A stretch of 64,000 nucleotides of DNA, from NCBI RefSeq assembly GCF_006439355.1, contig NZ_VFTG01000001.1:372001-436000 (forward strand), read 5' to 3'. Shown here in pieces: positions 53,462 to 61,474 of the stretch. The notes under the pieces are model-generated. The model had not been told where the DNA came from. It did no database searches and was given only the letters and a program-made list of their open reading frames with translations. This DNA comes from Mesorhizobium sp. B4-1-3. GTDB taxonomy: Bacteria > Pseudomonadota > Alphaproteobacteria > Rhizobiales > Rhizobiaceae. Both the position numbers and the translations under genes were made by a program. Numbering within the stretch: position 1 is the first letter of the stretch; each line of letters starts with the position of its first letter.

Positions 53462-53467
53462 TTTCGA

Positions 53468-54220
53468 TTACTCCTGCCAGCTCTTGGCTGTCGCGATCGA
53501 GCGGCGGGCATAGCGCTCGATGTCATTGGGGTTGTCCTGTTCCATGATGAAATACTGAGCCGCGCTCTTGGCGTGCAATGTCTTGAACAGGCCCGCCCAG
53601 TCGACCGTGCCGTGGCCGACGTCGGACCAGCCGTCCTCGTCCAGCCCCTCGCCCGGCTTGGCGATATCCTTGACGTGGACGGCGCTGATGCGCTTGCCGT
53701 GTTTTTCGATCCAGGGCAGCGGATCGGCGCCGCCGCGGATCACCCAGGCCACGTCCATTTCCCAGCCGATGTCGGGTGCTGCCGACAGGATGTGGTCCTG
53801 CGGCAGCGAGCCGTCGGCAAGCGCCTTGAACTCGAAATCATGGTTGTGCCAGGCAAAACCGTAGCCGGCCTTCTTCGCCACCTCGCCGACCTTGGCCAAG
53901 CGCTCGCCGAAGCCGCGCCAGCCGGCGGCGTCGGACGGGCGCTGATCGGGCATCAGATAGGGGCAGACCAACAGCGTGATGCCGAGCGCGTCGGCGATTT
54001 TGCGCGTGCGGTCGAAATCGTTTTCCAGCGCGTCGATCGAGAAATGCCCGGTCGGCATCGCCAACCCGTTCCTGTCGAGCTCGGCGCGGAATGCCTTCGG
54101 GTCGTCATAGACGCCGCCGAAGCCCTCGACTTGGGCATAGCCGAGTTGCCCGAGCATTTTCACCACGTTGTTCCATGGCTGGAAATTGCGGGCGCTGTAG
54201 AGTTGGAATGACCAGTTCAT
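53468..54220 (-). CDS. sugar phosphate isomerase/epimerase-like TIM-barrel protein
   Basis: A 250-residue protein with the AP endonuclease 2/xylose isomerase-like barrel. Metal-binding positions typical of the fold appear in GYGFAWHNHDFEF (His), GWEMDVAWVIRGGADP (Glu/Asp), and VHVKDIAKPG (His, Asp). It is encoded between the transporter ATPase and the Gfo/Idh enzyme. Enzymes of this pairing work on keto-sugars, for example epimerising or cleaving 3-keto-glycosides; that role is inferred from context. Confidence 0.87.
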   Translation of the reverse strand: MNWSFQLYSARNFQPWNNVVKMLGQLGYAQVEGFGGVYDDPKAFRAELDRNGLAMPTGHFSIDALENDFDRTRKIADALGITLLVCPYLMPDQRPSDAAGWRGFGERLAKVGEVAKKAGYGFAWHNHDFEFKALADGSLPQDHILSAAPDIGWEMDVAWVIRGGADPLPWIEKHGKRISAVHVKDIAKPGEGLDEDGWSDVGHGTVDWAGLFKTLHAKSAAQYFIMEQDNPNDIERYARRSIATAKSWQE

Positions 54221-54250
54221 CTGTCCTGTCCGTTCATTGGTCTTGGGAGG

Positions 54251-55357
54251 TTAAAGGCGGTTGCCGGTTTGAGCGTCGAAGAGCGAGGCGCGCATCGGAT
54301 CGAAGCCGACGCTGACCGCATTCCCATTCTTCGGCGTGCGTTCGGAAGTGACGCGCAGGGTAAAGTTCTGCTGGCCGAGCTTCAGCCATACCAGCGTGTC
54401 GGAACCCATCGGCTCGACGACCTCGACATTGGCCGTCGCGGTGAAGGGCCAGCCCGTGCCGCTGTTGAAGGCGACGTGCTCGGGCCGGATGCCGAACACA
54501 GCGGGGCCCGGCGAGGGCTCCTTCTCGAAGGCATAGGTCGCAAGCGGAATGCGCAGGTGTTCGACGGCAAAGTGCCAGTCGCCGCCATCCTTCTCCAGCC
54601 TGCCGTCGATGAAATTCATCGCCGGCGAGCCGAGGAAACCGGCGACGAAGCGATTGACGGGGCGATTGTAGATCGTCTGCGGCGCGTCGAGCTGCTGGAT
54701 TACGCCGCCCTTCATCACCGCAATGCGGTCGGCCAGCGTCATCGCCTCGATCTGGTCGTGGGTGACGTAGATCATGGTGTTCTGAAGCCTGCGGTGCAGA
54801 AGCTTGATCTCGACGCGCAGCTCCGAACGCAGCTTGGCATCGAGATTGGAAAGCGGCTCGTCGAACAGGAAGACGTCGACGTCGCGCACCAGCGCGCGCC
54901 CGATCGCCACACGCTGGCGCTGGCCGCCGGACAGCGCCGAGGGCTTCCTCTGCAGCAACGGCTCGATCTGCAGGATCTCGGCGGCGCGCGCGATGCGTTT
55001 GGCGATCTCGTCCTTCGGCACGCCGGCGACGCGCAGGCCGAAAGAGAGGTTCCTCTCCACCGTCATCTGCGGATAGAGCGCATAGGACTGGAACACCATG
55101 CCGATGCCGCGGTCCTTCGGCTCTTCCCAGGTGACGTTCTTGCCTTTGATGAAGATGCGGCCTTCCGAAATGTCCAGCAGGCCGGCGATGCAGTTGAGCA
55201 AGGTCGACTTGCCGCAGCCGGACGGGCCGAGCAGCACGATGAACTCGCCATTGGCAACATCCAGGTTGAGCGTCTGCAGCACCGAGACGGCGCCGAAATT
55301 GAGCGACAGGTCCTGGATCGAAACGCTGGGATTGGCGATTTCAGCTGCCATCATCAT
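54251..55357 (-). CDS. sugar ABC transporter ATPase, UgpC/MalK type
   Basis: A 368-residue importer ATPase. Walker A GPSGCGKST, signature LSGGQRQRVAIGRAL, Walker B VFLFDEPLSNLD and the switch His in YVTHDQIEAM are followed by a MalK-like regulatory TOBE/OB domain (about 240-368). The start consists of three tandem ATG codons overlapping the stop of the upstream permease gene, so translation is coupled. It powers the two permeases encoded at 55354 and 56279. Confidence 0.94.
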   Translation of the reverse strand: MMMAAEIANPSVSIQDLSLNFGAVSVLQTLNLDVANGEFIVLLGPSGCGKSTLLNCIAGLLDISEGRIFIKGKNVTWEEPKDRGIGMVFQSYALYPQMTVERNLSFGLRVAGVPKDEIAKRIARAAEILQIEPLLQRKPSALSGGQRQRVAIGRALVRDVDVFLFDEPLSNLDAKLRSELRVEIKLLHRRLQNTMIYVTHDQIEAMTLADRIAVMKGGVIQQLDAPQTIYNRPVNRFVAGFLGSPAMNFIDGRLEKDGGDWHFAVEHLRIPLATYAFEKEPSPGPAVFGIRPEHVAFNSGTGWPFTATANVEVVEPMGSDTLVWLKLGQQNFTLRVTSERTPKNGNAVSVGFDPMRASLFDAQTGNRL

Positions 55358-56301
55358 CCTTTCACCGCGCCGGCGGCGATACCGCGCACGAAGAGCTTGC
55401 CGGAAACGAAATAGACGATGAGCGGAACGAGGCCGGTGAGGATGGTCGCCGCCATGTTGACGTTGTATTCCTTCACGCCCTGCACCGAGTTGACGATGTT
55501 GTTGAGCTGCACCGTCATCGGATAGGTGTCGGGGCGCGTGTAGACGACGCCGAACAGGAAGTCGTTCCAGATGCCGGTCACCTGCAGGATGATGGCGACG
55601 ACGAAGATCGGCAGCGACATCGGCAGCATGATGCGCAGATAGATGCCCCAGAAGCCGGCGCCGTCGACGCGCGCGGCGCGGAACAGCTCCTCCGGCATCG
55701 AGGTGAAATAGTTGCGGAAGAGCAGCGTCAGGATCGGCATGCCGAAGATCGAATGCACGATCACCAGCCCGGTCAGCGTGCCGTATATGCCGATCTCGCG
55801 CAGGATGATGACGATCGGATAGATCATCACCTGATAGGGGATGAAGGCGCCAACGATCAGGATGATGAAGAAAGTGTCGGCGCCCTTGAAGCGCCAGTTG
55901 GCCAAGGCATAGCCGTTCACCGAGGCGATCGCGATCGACAGGATCACCGACGGCACGGTGATGCGCACCGAATTCCAGAAGCCGCGTGAGAGCCCGTCGC
56001 AGTTGAGGCCGGTACAGGCGGTCGCCCAGGCTTTCACCCAGGGTTCGAAGGTGATCTCCACCGGTGGCGAGAAGATGTTGCCGAGCCGGATTTCCGGCAT
56101 GCCTTTCAGCGACGTGACGATCATCACGTAGAGCGGCAAGAGGTAATAGAGCGCCACGACGATCAGCGTGCCGTAGAGGAAGATGTTGCGGCGCGACAGC
56201 ACATGCCGCGGCTTCGGTCCGCTCGGGCCGGCGGCATTGCGCTTGAGCGCTTGCGCACCGGTGGACGGGGAGGCGCCGTCAGCCACGCTTCTTGCCTCCA
56301 A
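55354..56301 (-). CDS. sugar ABC transporter permease, MalG type
   Basis: A 315-residue inner-membrane permease with a cytoplasmic N-terminus of about 38 residues and six helices. The EAA loop is EELFRAARVDGAGFWGIYLRIMLPMSLP. A large periplasmic loop holds two Cys (ACTGLNCDG) that could form a disulfide. It overlaps the upstream permease gene by 23 bp and pairs with it. Confidence 0.93.
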   Translation of the reverse strand: MEARSVADGASPSTGAQALKRNAAGPSGPKPRHVLSRRNIFLYGTLIVVALYYLLPLYVMIVTSLKGMPEIRLGNIFSPPVEITFEPWVKAWATACTGLNCDGLSRGFWNSVRITVPSVILSIAIASVNGYALANWRFKGADTFFIILIVGAFIPYQVMIYPIVIILREIGIYGTLTGLVIVHSIFGMPILTLLFRNYFTSMPEELFRAARVDGAGFWGIYLRIMLPMSLPIFVVAIILQVTGIWNDFLFGVVYTRPDTYPMTVQLNNIVNSVQGVKEYNVNMAATILTGLVPLIVYFVSGKLFVRGIAAGAVKG

Positions 56302-57172
56302 ATTCGAGATAGGCCCATGGCACGATGACGATCACCACCGACAACAGCATCATGGTCGAGGCGGCGAAGCCCTGGCCGAGATTCTGTGCGAAGAACATGT
56401 AGTCGTAGACATATTTGGCGGGCACTTCCGAGGCGATGCCAGGGCCGCCGCTGGTCTGCGCCACGACCAGGTCATAGACCTTGACGATGCCGGCCGCGAT
56501 GATCACCAGCGTGGTGATGAAGACCGGCCGCATCATCGGGATGACGATGAAGAGATAGGTCTTCCACATAGGTATCCCGTCCACCCTTGCCGCCTTCCAG
56601 ATGTCTTCGTCGATGCCGCGCAGGCCGGCGAGCATCAGGCACATGATGAGCCCCGTGCCCTGCCAGAGCGCCGCGATCGAAATGCCGTAGATGACGAGGC
56701 TGGAATTGTAGAGCGGGTCGAAGCTGAAGCTCGTCCAGCCGAGGTCGCGCACGACGCGCTGCACGCCGAAATCCGGATTGAGCAGCCATTGCCAGACCAG
56801 CCCGGTGACGATGAAGGACAGCGCGAAGGGATAGAGGAAGATGGTGCGGAACGTGTCCTCGAAGCGGATCTTCTGGTCGAGAAGGGCTGCAAGCAGGAAG
56901 CCGATGACCAGCGAGAACACCAGCGAGATTGCACCATAGATCAAGAGGTTCTCGATCGAGACCAGCCAGCGCGAGGTCGACCAGAGCCGGTGATACTGGT
57001 CGAGCCCGACGAAGTTGAGCCGCGGCAAAAGCTTCGAATTGGTGAAGGAATAGAGCACCGTCCAGGCCGTGCCGCCGACGAACACCACAAGCGCCGTCAG
57101 GATCATCGGGATCGATGCGACCTTGGCATTCAGGTTGCGGAAAAGCTTACTGGGGCGTTTGCTGCTGCTCAT
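56279..57172 (-). CDS. sugar ABC transporter permease, MalF type
   Basis: A 297-residue inner-membrane permease with six helices. The EAA loop is DIWKAARVDGIPMWKTYLFIVIPMMRP. It lacks the long periplasmic insertion of enterobacterial MalF, as usual for CUT1 permeases of rhizobia. Two GC-rich stem-loops lie between it and the binding-protein gene upstream. Confidence 0.93.
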   Translation of the reverse strand: MSSSKRPSKLFRNLNAKVASIPMILTALVVFVGGTAWTVLYSFTNSKLLPRLNFVGLDQYHRLWSTSRWLVSIENLLIYGAISLVFSLVIGFLLAALLDQKIRFEDTFRTIFLYPFALSFIVTGLVWQWLLNPDFGVQRVVRDLGWTSFSFDPLYNSSLVIYGISIAALWQGTGLIMCLMLAGLRGIDEDIWKAARVDGIPMWKTYLFIVIPMMRPVFITTLVIIAAGIVKVYDLVVAQTSGGPGIASEVPAKYVYDYMFFAQNLGQGFAASTMMLLSVVIVIVPWAYLEFGGKKRG

Positions 57173-57205
57173 CTCGGCCGGCTGGGCAATGAGGACATCG
57201 AGCTC

Positions 57206-57248
57206 CCGACCCCGATAGGCTGGGGTCGGAAGCCGGCGGGGGCGCCGG
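57206..57248 (-). other. tandem intercistronic stem-loops
   Basis: Stem 1: CCGACCCC/GGGGTCGG, 8 bp, loop of 8 (57206-57229). Stem 2: CCGGCG/CGCCGG, 6 bp, loop of 4 (57233-57248). Both lie in the 79-bp gap after the binding-protein stop codon. Without T runs they are better seen as mRNA-stabilising structures that let binding protein exceed permease, as in malE-malF, than as full terminators. Confidence 0.6.
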
Positions 57249-57251
57249 TCG

Positions 57252-58490
57252 TCAATCCGCCGAGGCGATGATGTCGGCGAAGCGCTTCTGCGCCTCTTCG
57301 AGCGTCATGTCGGGCTTGGCGAAGAACTCGGAGAACAGGTCCTCCTTCTGCTTCTGGCTGTCCTGCGAGAGCAACTGGTCCGTCCATGGAATGACTGCGC
57401 CCTTGGCGAGGATGGCAAGACCCTTCTTCATGCAGTCGTTCGCCGTGTTGAGGTCGACGTCGCCGCGCACCGGCAGCGAGCCCTTTTTGAGGTTGAAGGC
57501 GACCTGGGTCTTGGGATCGAGCAGCGTCTCGGCCAGCACCTCCTGCGCCTTGGACTTGTCGGCGTCCTTGAGCAGAGGGAAGTAGAAGGCGTCGCCGCCG
57601 GTGGCGATGACTTCGTTGAGCCCGAGGCCAGGCAGACAGGTATAATCCTTGCCGGCGGTCTTGCCGGCGACCTGGAACTCGCCTTGCGCCCAGTCGCCCA
57701 TGATCTGGCCGCCGGCCTTGCCGGTGATGACCAGGTTGGTCGCCTGGTTCCAGTCCTGCACATTGGTGTTCTTGGCCATCTTGCGGGCATCGTCCGCAGC
57801 CTTGAACACCTTGGCGATCTCCGGACCGGCGGCGAATTTGGCGTCCTTGTCCTTGTACACCTTGAGGAAGGTGTCGGTGCCGCCGACCGCAGCCATCAGC
57901 ACGTCGAAGGCGCCGGAGGCCTGCCAGGGCTGCCCGCCGACCGCGAGCGGGATGATGCCGGCCTTTTCCAGCGCCGGAGCGGCGGCCACGAATTCATTCC
58001 AGTCCTTCGGCAACGGCACGCCGGCCTTCTGGAAAGCCTCGTTCGACAGCCACAGCCATTGCCAGGAATGGATGTTGACCGGCACGCAGTAGATCTTGCC
58101 GTCGATGGTGCAGCTGTCGAGCAGGCTCTTCGGCCGCACGATCTCCGTCCATTTGTTCTTAGTGGCGATATCGGTGAGGTCGCGCATCAGCCCGGCCTGC
58201 ACCAGTTCCTCGGCCTGGCGGCCATGGTTGAACTGGGTGGCCCCCATTGGATCGCCGCCGGTGATGCGGCTGATCATGATCGGCCGCGCCGTGCCGCCAG
58301 AGCCGGCAATTGCACCGTCCACCCAGTGATTGCCCGTAGCGTCGAAGGCCTTGGCAAGCTCGGCCACTGCCGCCGCCTCGCCGCCCGAAGTCCACCAATG
58401 GGTGACTTCCAGGTCGGTCGCGGCCGCCGGACCGGCGAAGTTGAGCGCAACCGTCGTAGCAAAGGCGGCAGTCAGGAATTTGTATCGCAT
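57252..58490 (-). CDS. sugar ABC transporter substrate-binding protein
   Basis: A 412-residue periplasmic binding protein of solute-binding family 1. The signal peptide is MRYKFLTAAFATTVALNF...AAA, cleaved near residue 24. The mature protein starts TDLEVTHWWTSGGEAAAVAELAKAF, a pattern seen in glucose/mannose-type binders; WQASGAFDVLMAAVGG and VITGKAGGQIMGDWAQGEFQ are family segments. Two Cys (DSCTIDGKIYC) are close together. GGAGGAA precedes the ATG. First gene of the operon, under operator O1. The sugar is not identifiable by eye. Confidence 0.93.
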   Translation of the reverse strand: MRYKFLTAAFATTVALNFAGPAAATDLEVTHWWTSGGEAAAVAELAKAFDATGNHWVDGAIAGSGGTARPIMISRITGGDPMGATQFNHGRQAEELVQAGLMRDLTDIATKNKWTEIVRPKSLLDSCTIDGKIYCVPVNIHSWQWLWLSNEAFQKAGVPLPKDWNEFVAAAPALEKAGIIPLAVGGQPWQASGAFDVLMAAVGGTDTFLKVYKDKDAKFAAGPEIAKVFKAADDARKMAKNTNVQDWNQATNLVITGKAGGQIMGDWAQGEFQVAGKTAGKDYTCLPGLGLNEVIATGGDAFYFPLLKDADKSKAQEVLAETLLDPKTQVAFNLKKGSLPVRGDVDLNTANDCMKKGLAILAKGAVIPWTDQLLSQDSQKQKEDLFSEFFAKPDMTLEEAQKRFADIIASAD

Positions 58491-58509
58491 TTCGGCTTCC
58501 TCCCAGAAT

Positions 58510-58556
58510 CTGAAACGTTACAGATTTTCGATACGGCAAATGATCCGCATAGGCAA
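58510..58556 (-). promoter_or_regulatory. ABC operon promoter with LacI operator O1
   Basis: Minus-strand -35 TTGCCT (58551-58556), 17-bp spacer, -10 TATCGA (58528-58533). Operator CTGAAACGTTACAG (58510-58523) begins about 5 bp after the -10, over the expected start of transcription and 19 bp before the binding-protein ATG. The CG-centred palindrome is typical of LacI-family sites. Confidence 0.72.
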
Positions 58557-58755
58557 CCCCTCGCCTCAGGGCAGATTCAGATTTTTTCGAGCCGCGAACA
58601 AAATCTTTCGCCCGACGGAGCAATACCGAAGATCGATCGGCCGATTGGTGGCAAAATCGGACCAAAACCGATATTTCTTTGTGATTCCAGTGACTTTTGG
58701 CTCTTCCGGATATCCGGAGTATCAAGGATGCAGCCACTTCGATCGACCTCGAAGG

Positions 58756-58783
58756 TTGGCAACCTGTAACGTTTCAGTATATT
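58756..58783 (+). promoter_or_regulatory. LacI-gene promoter with operator O2
   Basis: Plus-strand -35 TTGGCA (58756-58761), 16-bp spacer, -10 TATATT (58778-58783). Operator CTGTAACGTTTCAG (58764-58777), the exact reverse complement of O1, fills the spacer, so bound repressor would block its own promoter. Centres of O1 and O2 are 254 bp apart, which allows looping. The remainder of this 386-bp gap shows nothing else I recognise. Confidence 0.75.
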
Positions 58784-58876
58784 GAGTCCCGCCGCGGGCT
58801 GAGGGTCGCGCAATTGTCAACACCGCACGATTGCCGGTAAGCCCCGCGGCTGCTATGCGCCTGACGGGCAGGACGA

Positions 58877-59923
58877 ATGGATAGACGGGTAACGAAGAAG
58901 GGCGACGACGAAACGTCGGGCAAGGAGAGGCCGACGTTGAAGACGCTTGCCTTCATGACCGGGCTTGGCGTCACGACGGTCTCGCGCGCGCTGAAGGATG
59001 CACCCGAGATCGGCGCCGAGACCAGGCGTCGCGTCCAGCTCGTCGCCAAGCAGATCGGCTATCGTCCGAACCGCGCCGGCGTGCGCTTGAGGACCGGCAA
59101 GACCAACGTAATCTCGCTTGTGCTGAACACCGAGCACGAGCTGATGAGCTTCGTCTCGGACATCATCTACGGCGTCACCGAGGTGATCGCCGGCACGCCC
59201 TACCATCTGATCGTCACGCCCTATTCGCGCTCGCAGGATCCGCTCGACCCGGTGCGCTATCTGGTAGAGACGGGCTCGGCCGATGGCGTCATCATTTCGC
59301 GCACCCAGCCCAACGATCCGCGGGCGCGCTACATGTTGGAGCACGGCATTCCCTTCGCCACGCATGGCCGCACGGACATGGGCCTGGTGCATCCCTATCA
59401 CGACTTCGACAATTACGCGTTTGCCGGCGAAGCTGTCCGCGCGCTCGCCGGCAAGGGCCGCAACCGGCTGGCGCTTGTGACGCCGCCGGTCGGCCTGACC
59501 TATTATGGCCATACGGTGAACGGCTTTGCCGACGCGCTGAGCGACACGGGCGCCAGCGAGGTGCCGTTCAACACCGTCTCCATCGACCAGTCGATCGAGC
59601 AGATCAGGATGAGGACCGCGCAACTGATGCGGCGCAAGGACCGGCCGGACGGCTTCGTCAGCAGCGCCGCCGCGGCGACGCTTGCCGTGGTGGCCGGCAT
59701 CGAGGATGCTGGGCTGAAGCTCGGCCGCGACGTCGACGTGGTGTCGAAACAATCCTCGGAGCTGCTGCATCTGTTCCGGCGGGAACTGCTCGTCGTCAAC
59801 GAGAATTTCCGCGTTGCCGGCTCCGAGCTCGCCCGCGCCGTGCTCGGCTGGATCGGCGGCGCCGATCCAGGCACGCTGCAGTCGCTCAGCACGCCGAGCG
59901 AGGTCCTGCCTTATCGGGGTTAG
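58877..59923 (+). CDS. LacI family transcriptional regulator
   Basis: A 348-residue repressor. The N-terminal HTH (TLKTLAFMTGLGVTTVSRALKDAPEIGAETRRRV) and hinge helix are followed by a periplasmic-binding-protein-like sensor domain (about 75-340). The first helix starts about 20 residues in, after a charged extension. It is divergent from the sugar ABC operon. It most likely binds O1 and O2 and is released by the imported sugar or a product. Its stop codon overlaps that of gnd. Confidence 0.93.
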   Translation: MDRRVTKKGDDETSGKERPTLKTLAFMTGLGVTTVSRALKDAPEIGAETRRRVQLVAKQIGYRPNRAGVRLRTGKTNVISLVLNTEHELMSFVSDIIYGVTEVIAGTPYHLIVTPYSRSQDPLDPVRYLVETGSADGVIISRTQPNDPRARYMLEHGIPFATHGRTDMGLVHPYHDFDNYAFAGEAVRALAGKGRNRLALVTPPVGLTYYGHTVNGFADALSDTGASEVPFNTVSIDQSIEQIRMRTAQLMRRKDRPDGFVSSAAAATLAVVAGIEDAGLKLGRDVDVVSKQSSELLHLFRRELLVVNENFRVAGSELARAVLGWIGGADPGTLQSLSTPSEVLPYRG

Positions 59924-61347
59924 TGTCCTGCGCCGCTGCCCCACGGGCCGTGGAAGGCACCCTCTTCGCCAATCCGCTCAAACCCATGCGCGCCGAAGAA
60001 ATCGCGTTGCGCCTGGATCAGGTTCGACGTCCCGCGTCCCTGCCTATAGCTATCGAAATAGGCGAGCGCCGAGGACAGCGCCGGCACCGGCGAGCCGGCC
60101 TCGGAGGCGCGCGCCACGATGCGCCTGAGCGACGGATGCGCCTCCTTCATCATGGCGATGAAGGCCGGCGCCATCAGGAGGTTGGTGGAGGCGCTGCCGG
60201 AACCGAAAGCCTCGGCCATCGTGTCCAGCATCTGCGAGCGGATGATGCAGCCGGCGCGCCAGATCTTGGCGATGGTCGGCATCGGCAGGTTCCAGTTGAA
60301 TTCCTTCGAGGCGCCGCTCATCACCGCGAAGCCTTGCGCGTAAGCCGCGATCTTGCCGGCGAATAAGGCGAGCTCCAGATCCTTGAGCAGCGCAGCCTTG
60401 TCGCCGGAGATCTTCTCGACGCCGATACCGCCAAAGGCCTTTTCCGCCGCCTGCCGCTCGTCCTTGATCGACGACAACACGCGCGCCGCGACCGCCGCCT
60501 CGATCGCCGTTGCCGGAATGCCGAGCTGCTGCGCCTCAATGACCGACCATTTGCCGGTGCCCTTCTGCCCGGCGCGGTCGAGGATGATGTCGACCACCGG
60601 CTTGCCGGTCTTCGGGTCGTCAGCGGCCAGCACCTTGGCGGTGATCTCGATCAGGTAGGAGTTGAGGCGGCCCCTGTTCCATTCCTCGAAGACCTTGCCG
60701 ATCTCCTTGGGTGCCATGCCGAGACCGTCGCGCAGGATGCCGTAGATCTCGGCGATCATCTGCATGTCGGCATATTCGATGCCGTTGTGGATGGTTTTCA
60801 CGAAATGACCGGCGCCGTCATGCCCGAGCCAGGCGGCGCAAGGCTCGTCCTTGAACTTGGCCGAAATCGCCGTCAGCACTTTCTCGACGCGCTTCCAGGA
60901 GTCTTCGGTGCCGCCCACCATGATCGAGGGCCCATGGCGCGCGCCTTCCTCGCCGCCCGAAACGCCCATGCCGATGAAGGTCAGGCCAGAGCCCGACAGC
61001 TCCGAGAAGCGGCGCATCGTGTCGCGGAAATTGGCGTTGCCGGCATCGATCACAATGTCGTTGTCGGACAGCACGCCGCGAAGTGCCGCGATCTGCTCGT
61101 CGACCGGCTTGCCAGCCAACACCATGATGATGATCGGCCGCGGCGGCCGGATGGCCGCGGCGAGTTCCTCTAGGCTGTAGCAGGGAACGACCATGTCCTT
61201 CAGCGAACCGGCGCTCTCGACGAAGGCGTCGGTGCGCGACGGCGTGCGGTTGAAAACGGCGATGCGATGCCCGTGCTCGGCGATGTTGAGCGCAAGGTTG
61301 GAACCCATCGTGCCAAGGCCGATCAGGCCGATTTCGGCTTTTTCCAT
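59920..61347 (-). CDS. gnd: 6-phosphogluconate dehydrogenase, decarboxylating
   Basis: A 475-residue NADP-dependent enzyme of the pentose phosphate pathway, making ribulose 5-phosphate and CO2. IGLIGLGTMGSNLALNIAEHG is the cofactor fold, with NRT after strand 2 favouring NADP. GVSGGEEGARHGPSIMVGG and VKTIHNGIEYADMQ (catalytic Lys and substrate His/Asn) are clear. Length fits the long, homodimeric form. ATG 61347 gives the standard N-terminus. It converges with the LacI-type gene, the two stop codons overlapping. Confidence 0.96.
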   Translation of the reverse strand: MEKAEIGLIGLGTMGSNLALNIAEHGHRIAVFNRTPSRTDAFVESAGSLKDMVVPCYSLEELAAAIRPPRPIIIMVLAGKPVDEQIAALRGVLSDNDIVIDAGNANFRDTMRRFSELSGSGLTFIGMGVSGGEEGARHGPSIMVGGTEDSWKRVEKVLTAISAKFKDEPCAAWLGHDGAGHFVKTIHNGIEYADMQMIAEIYGILRDGLGMAPKEIGKVFEEWNRGRLNSYLIEITAKVLAADDPKTGKPVVDIILDRAGQKGTGKWSVIEAQQLGIPATAIEAAVAARVLSSIKDERQAAEKAFGGIGVEKISGDKAALLKDLELALFAGKIAAYAQGFAVMSGASKEFNWNLPMPTIAKIWRAGCIIRSQMLDTMAEAFGSGSASTNLLMAPAFIAMMKEAHPSLRRIVARASEAGSPVPALSSALAYFDSYRQGRGTSNLIQAQRDFFGAHGFERIGEEGAFHGPWGSGAGH

Positions 61348-61474
61348 CGTTTCTTCCCTGCTTTCGAGTGCTTGTTGTGGCCGCGTTTGGGGGCGAAGCC
61401 GATTGTTTCGCACGATGAATGACGGGCCTTGGCGGCGCCGTCAACCGCAGGCCGTATTCTACATGGACTGGATC

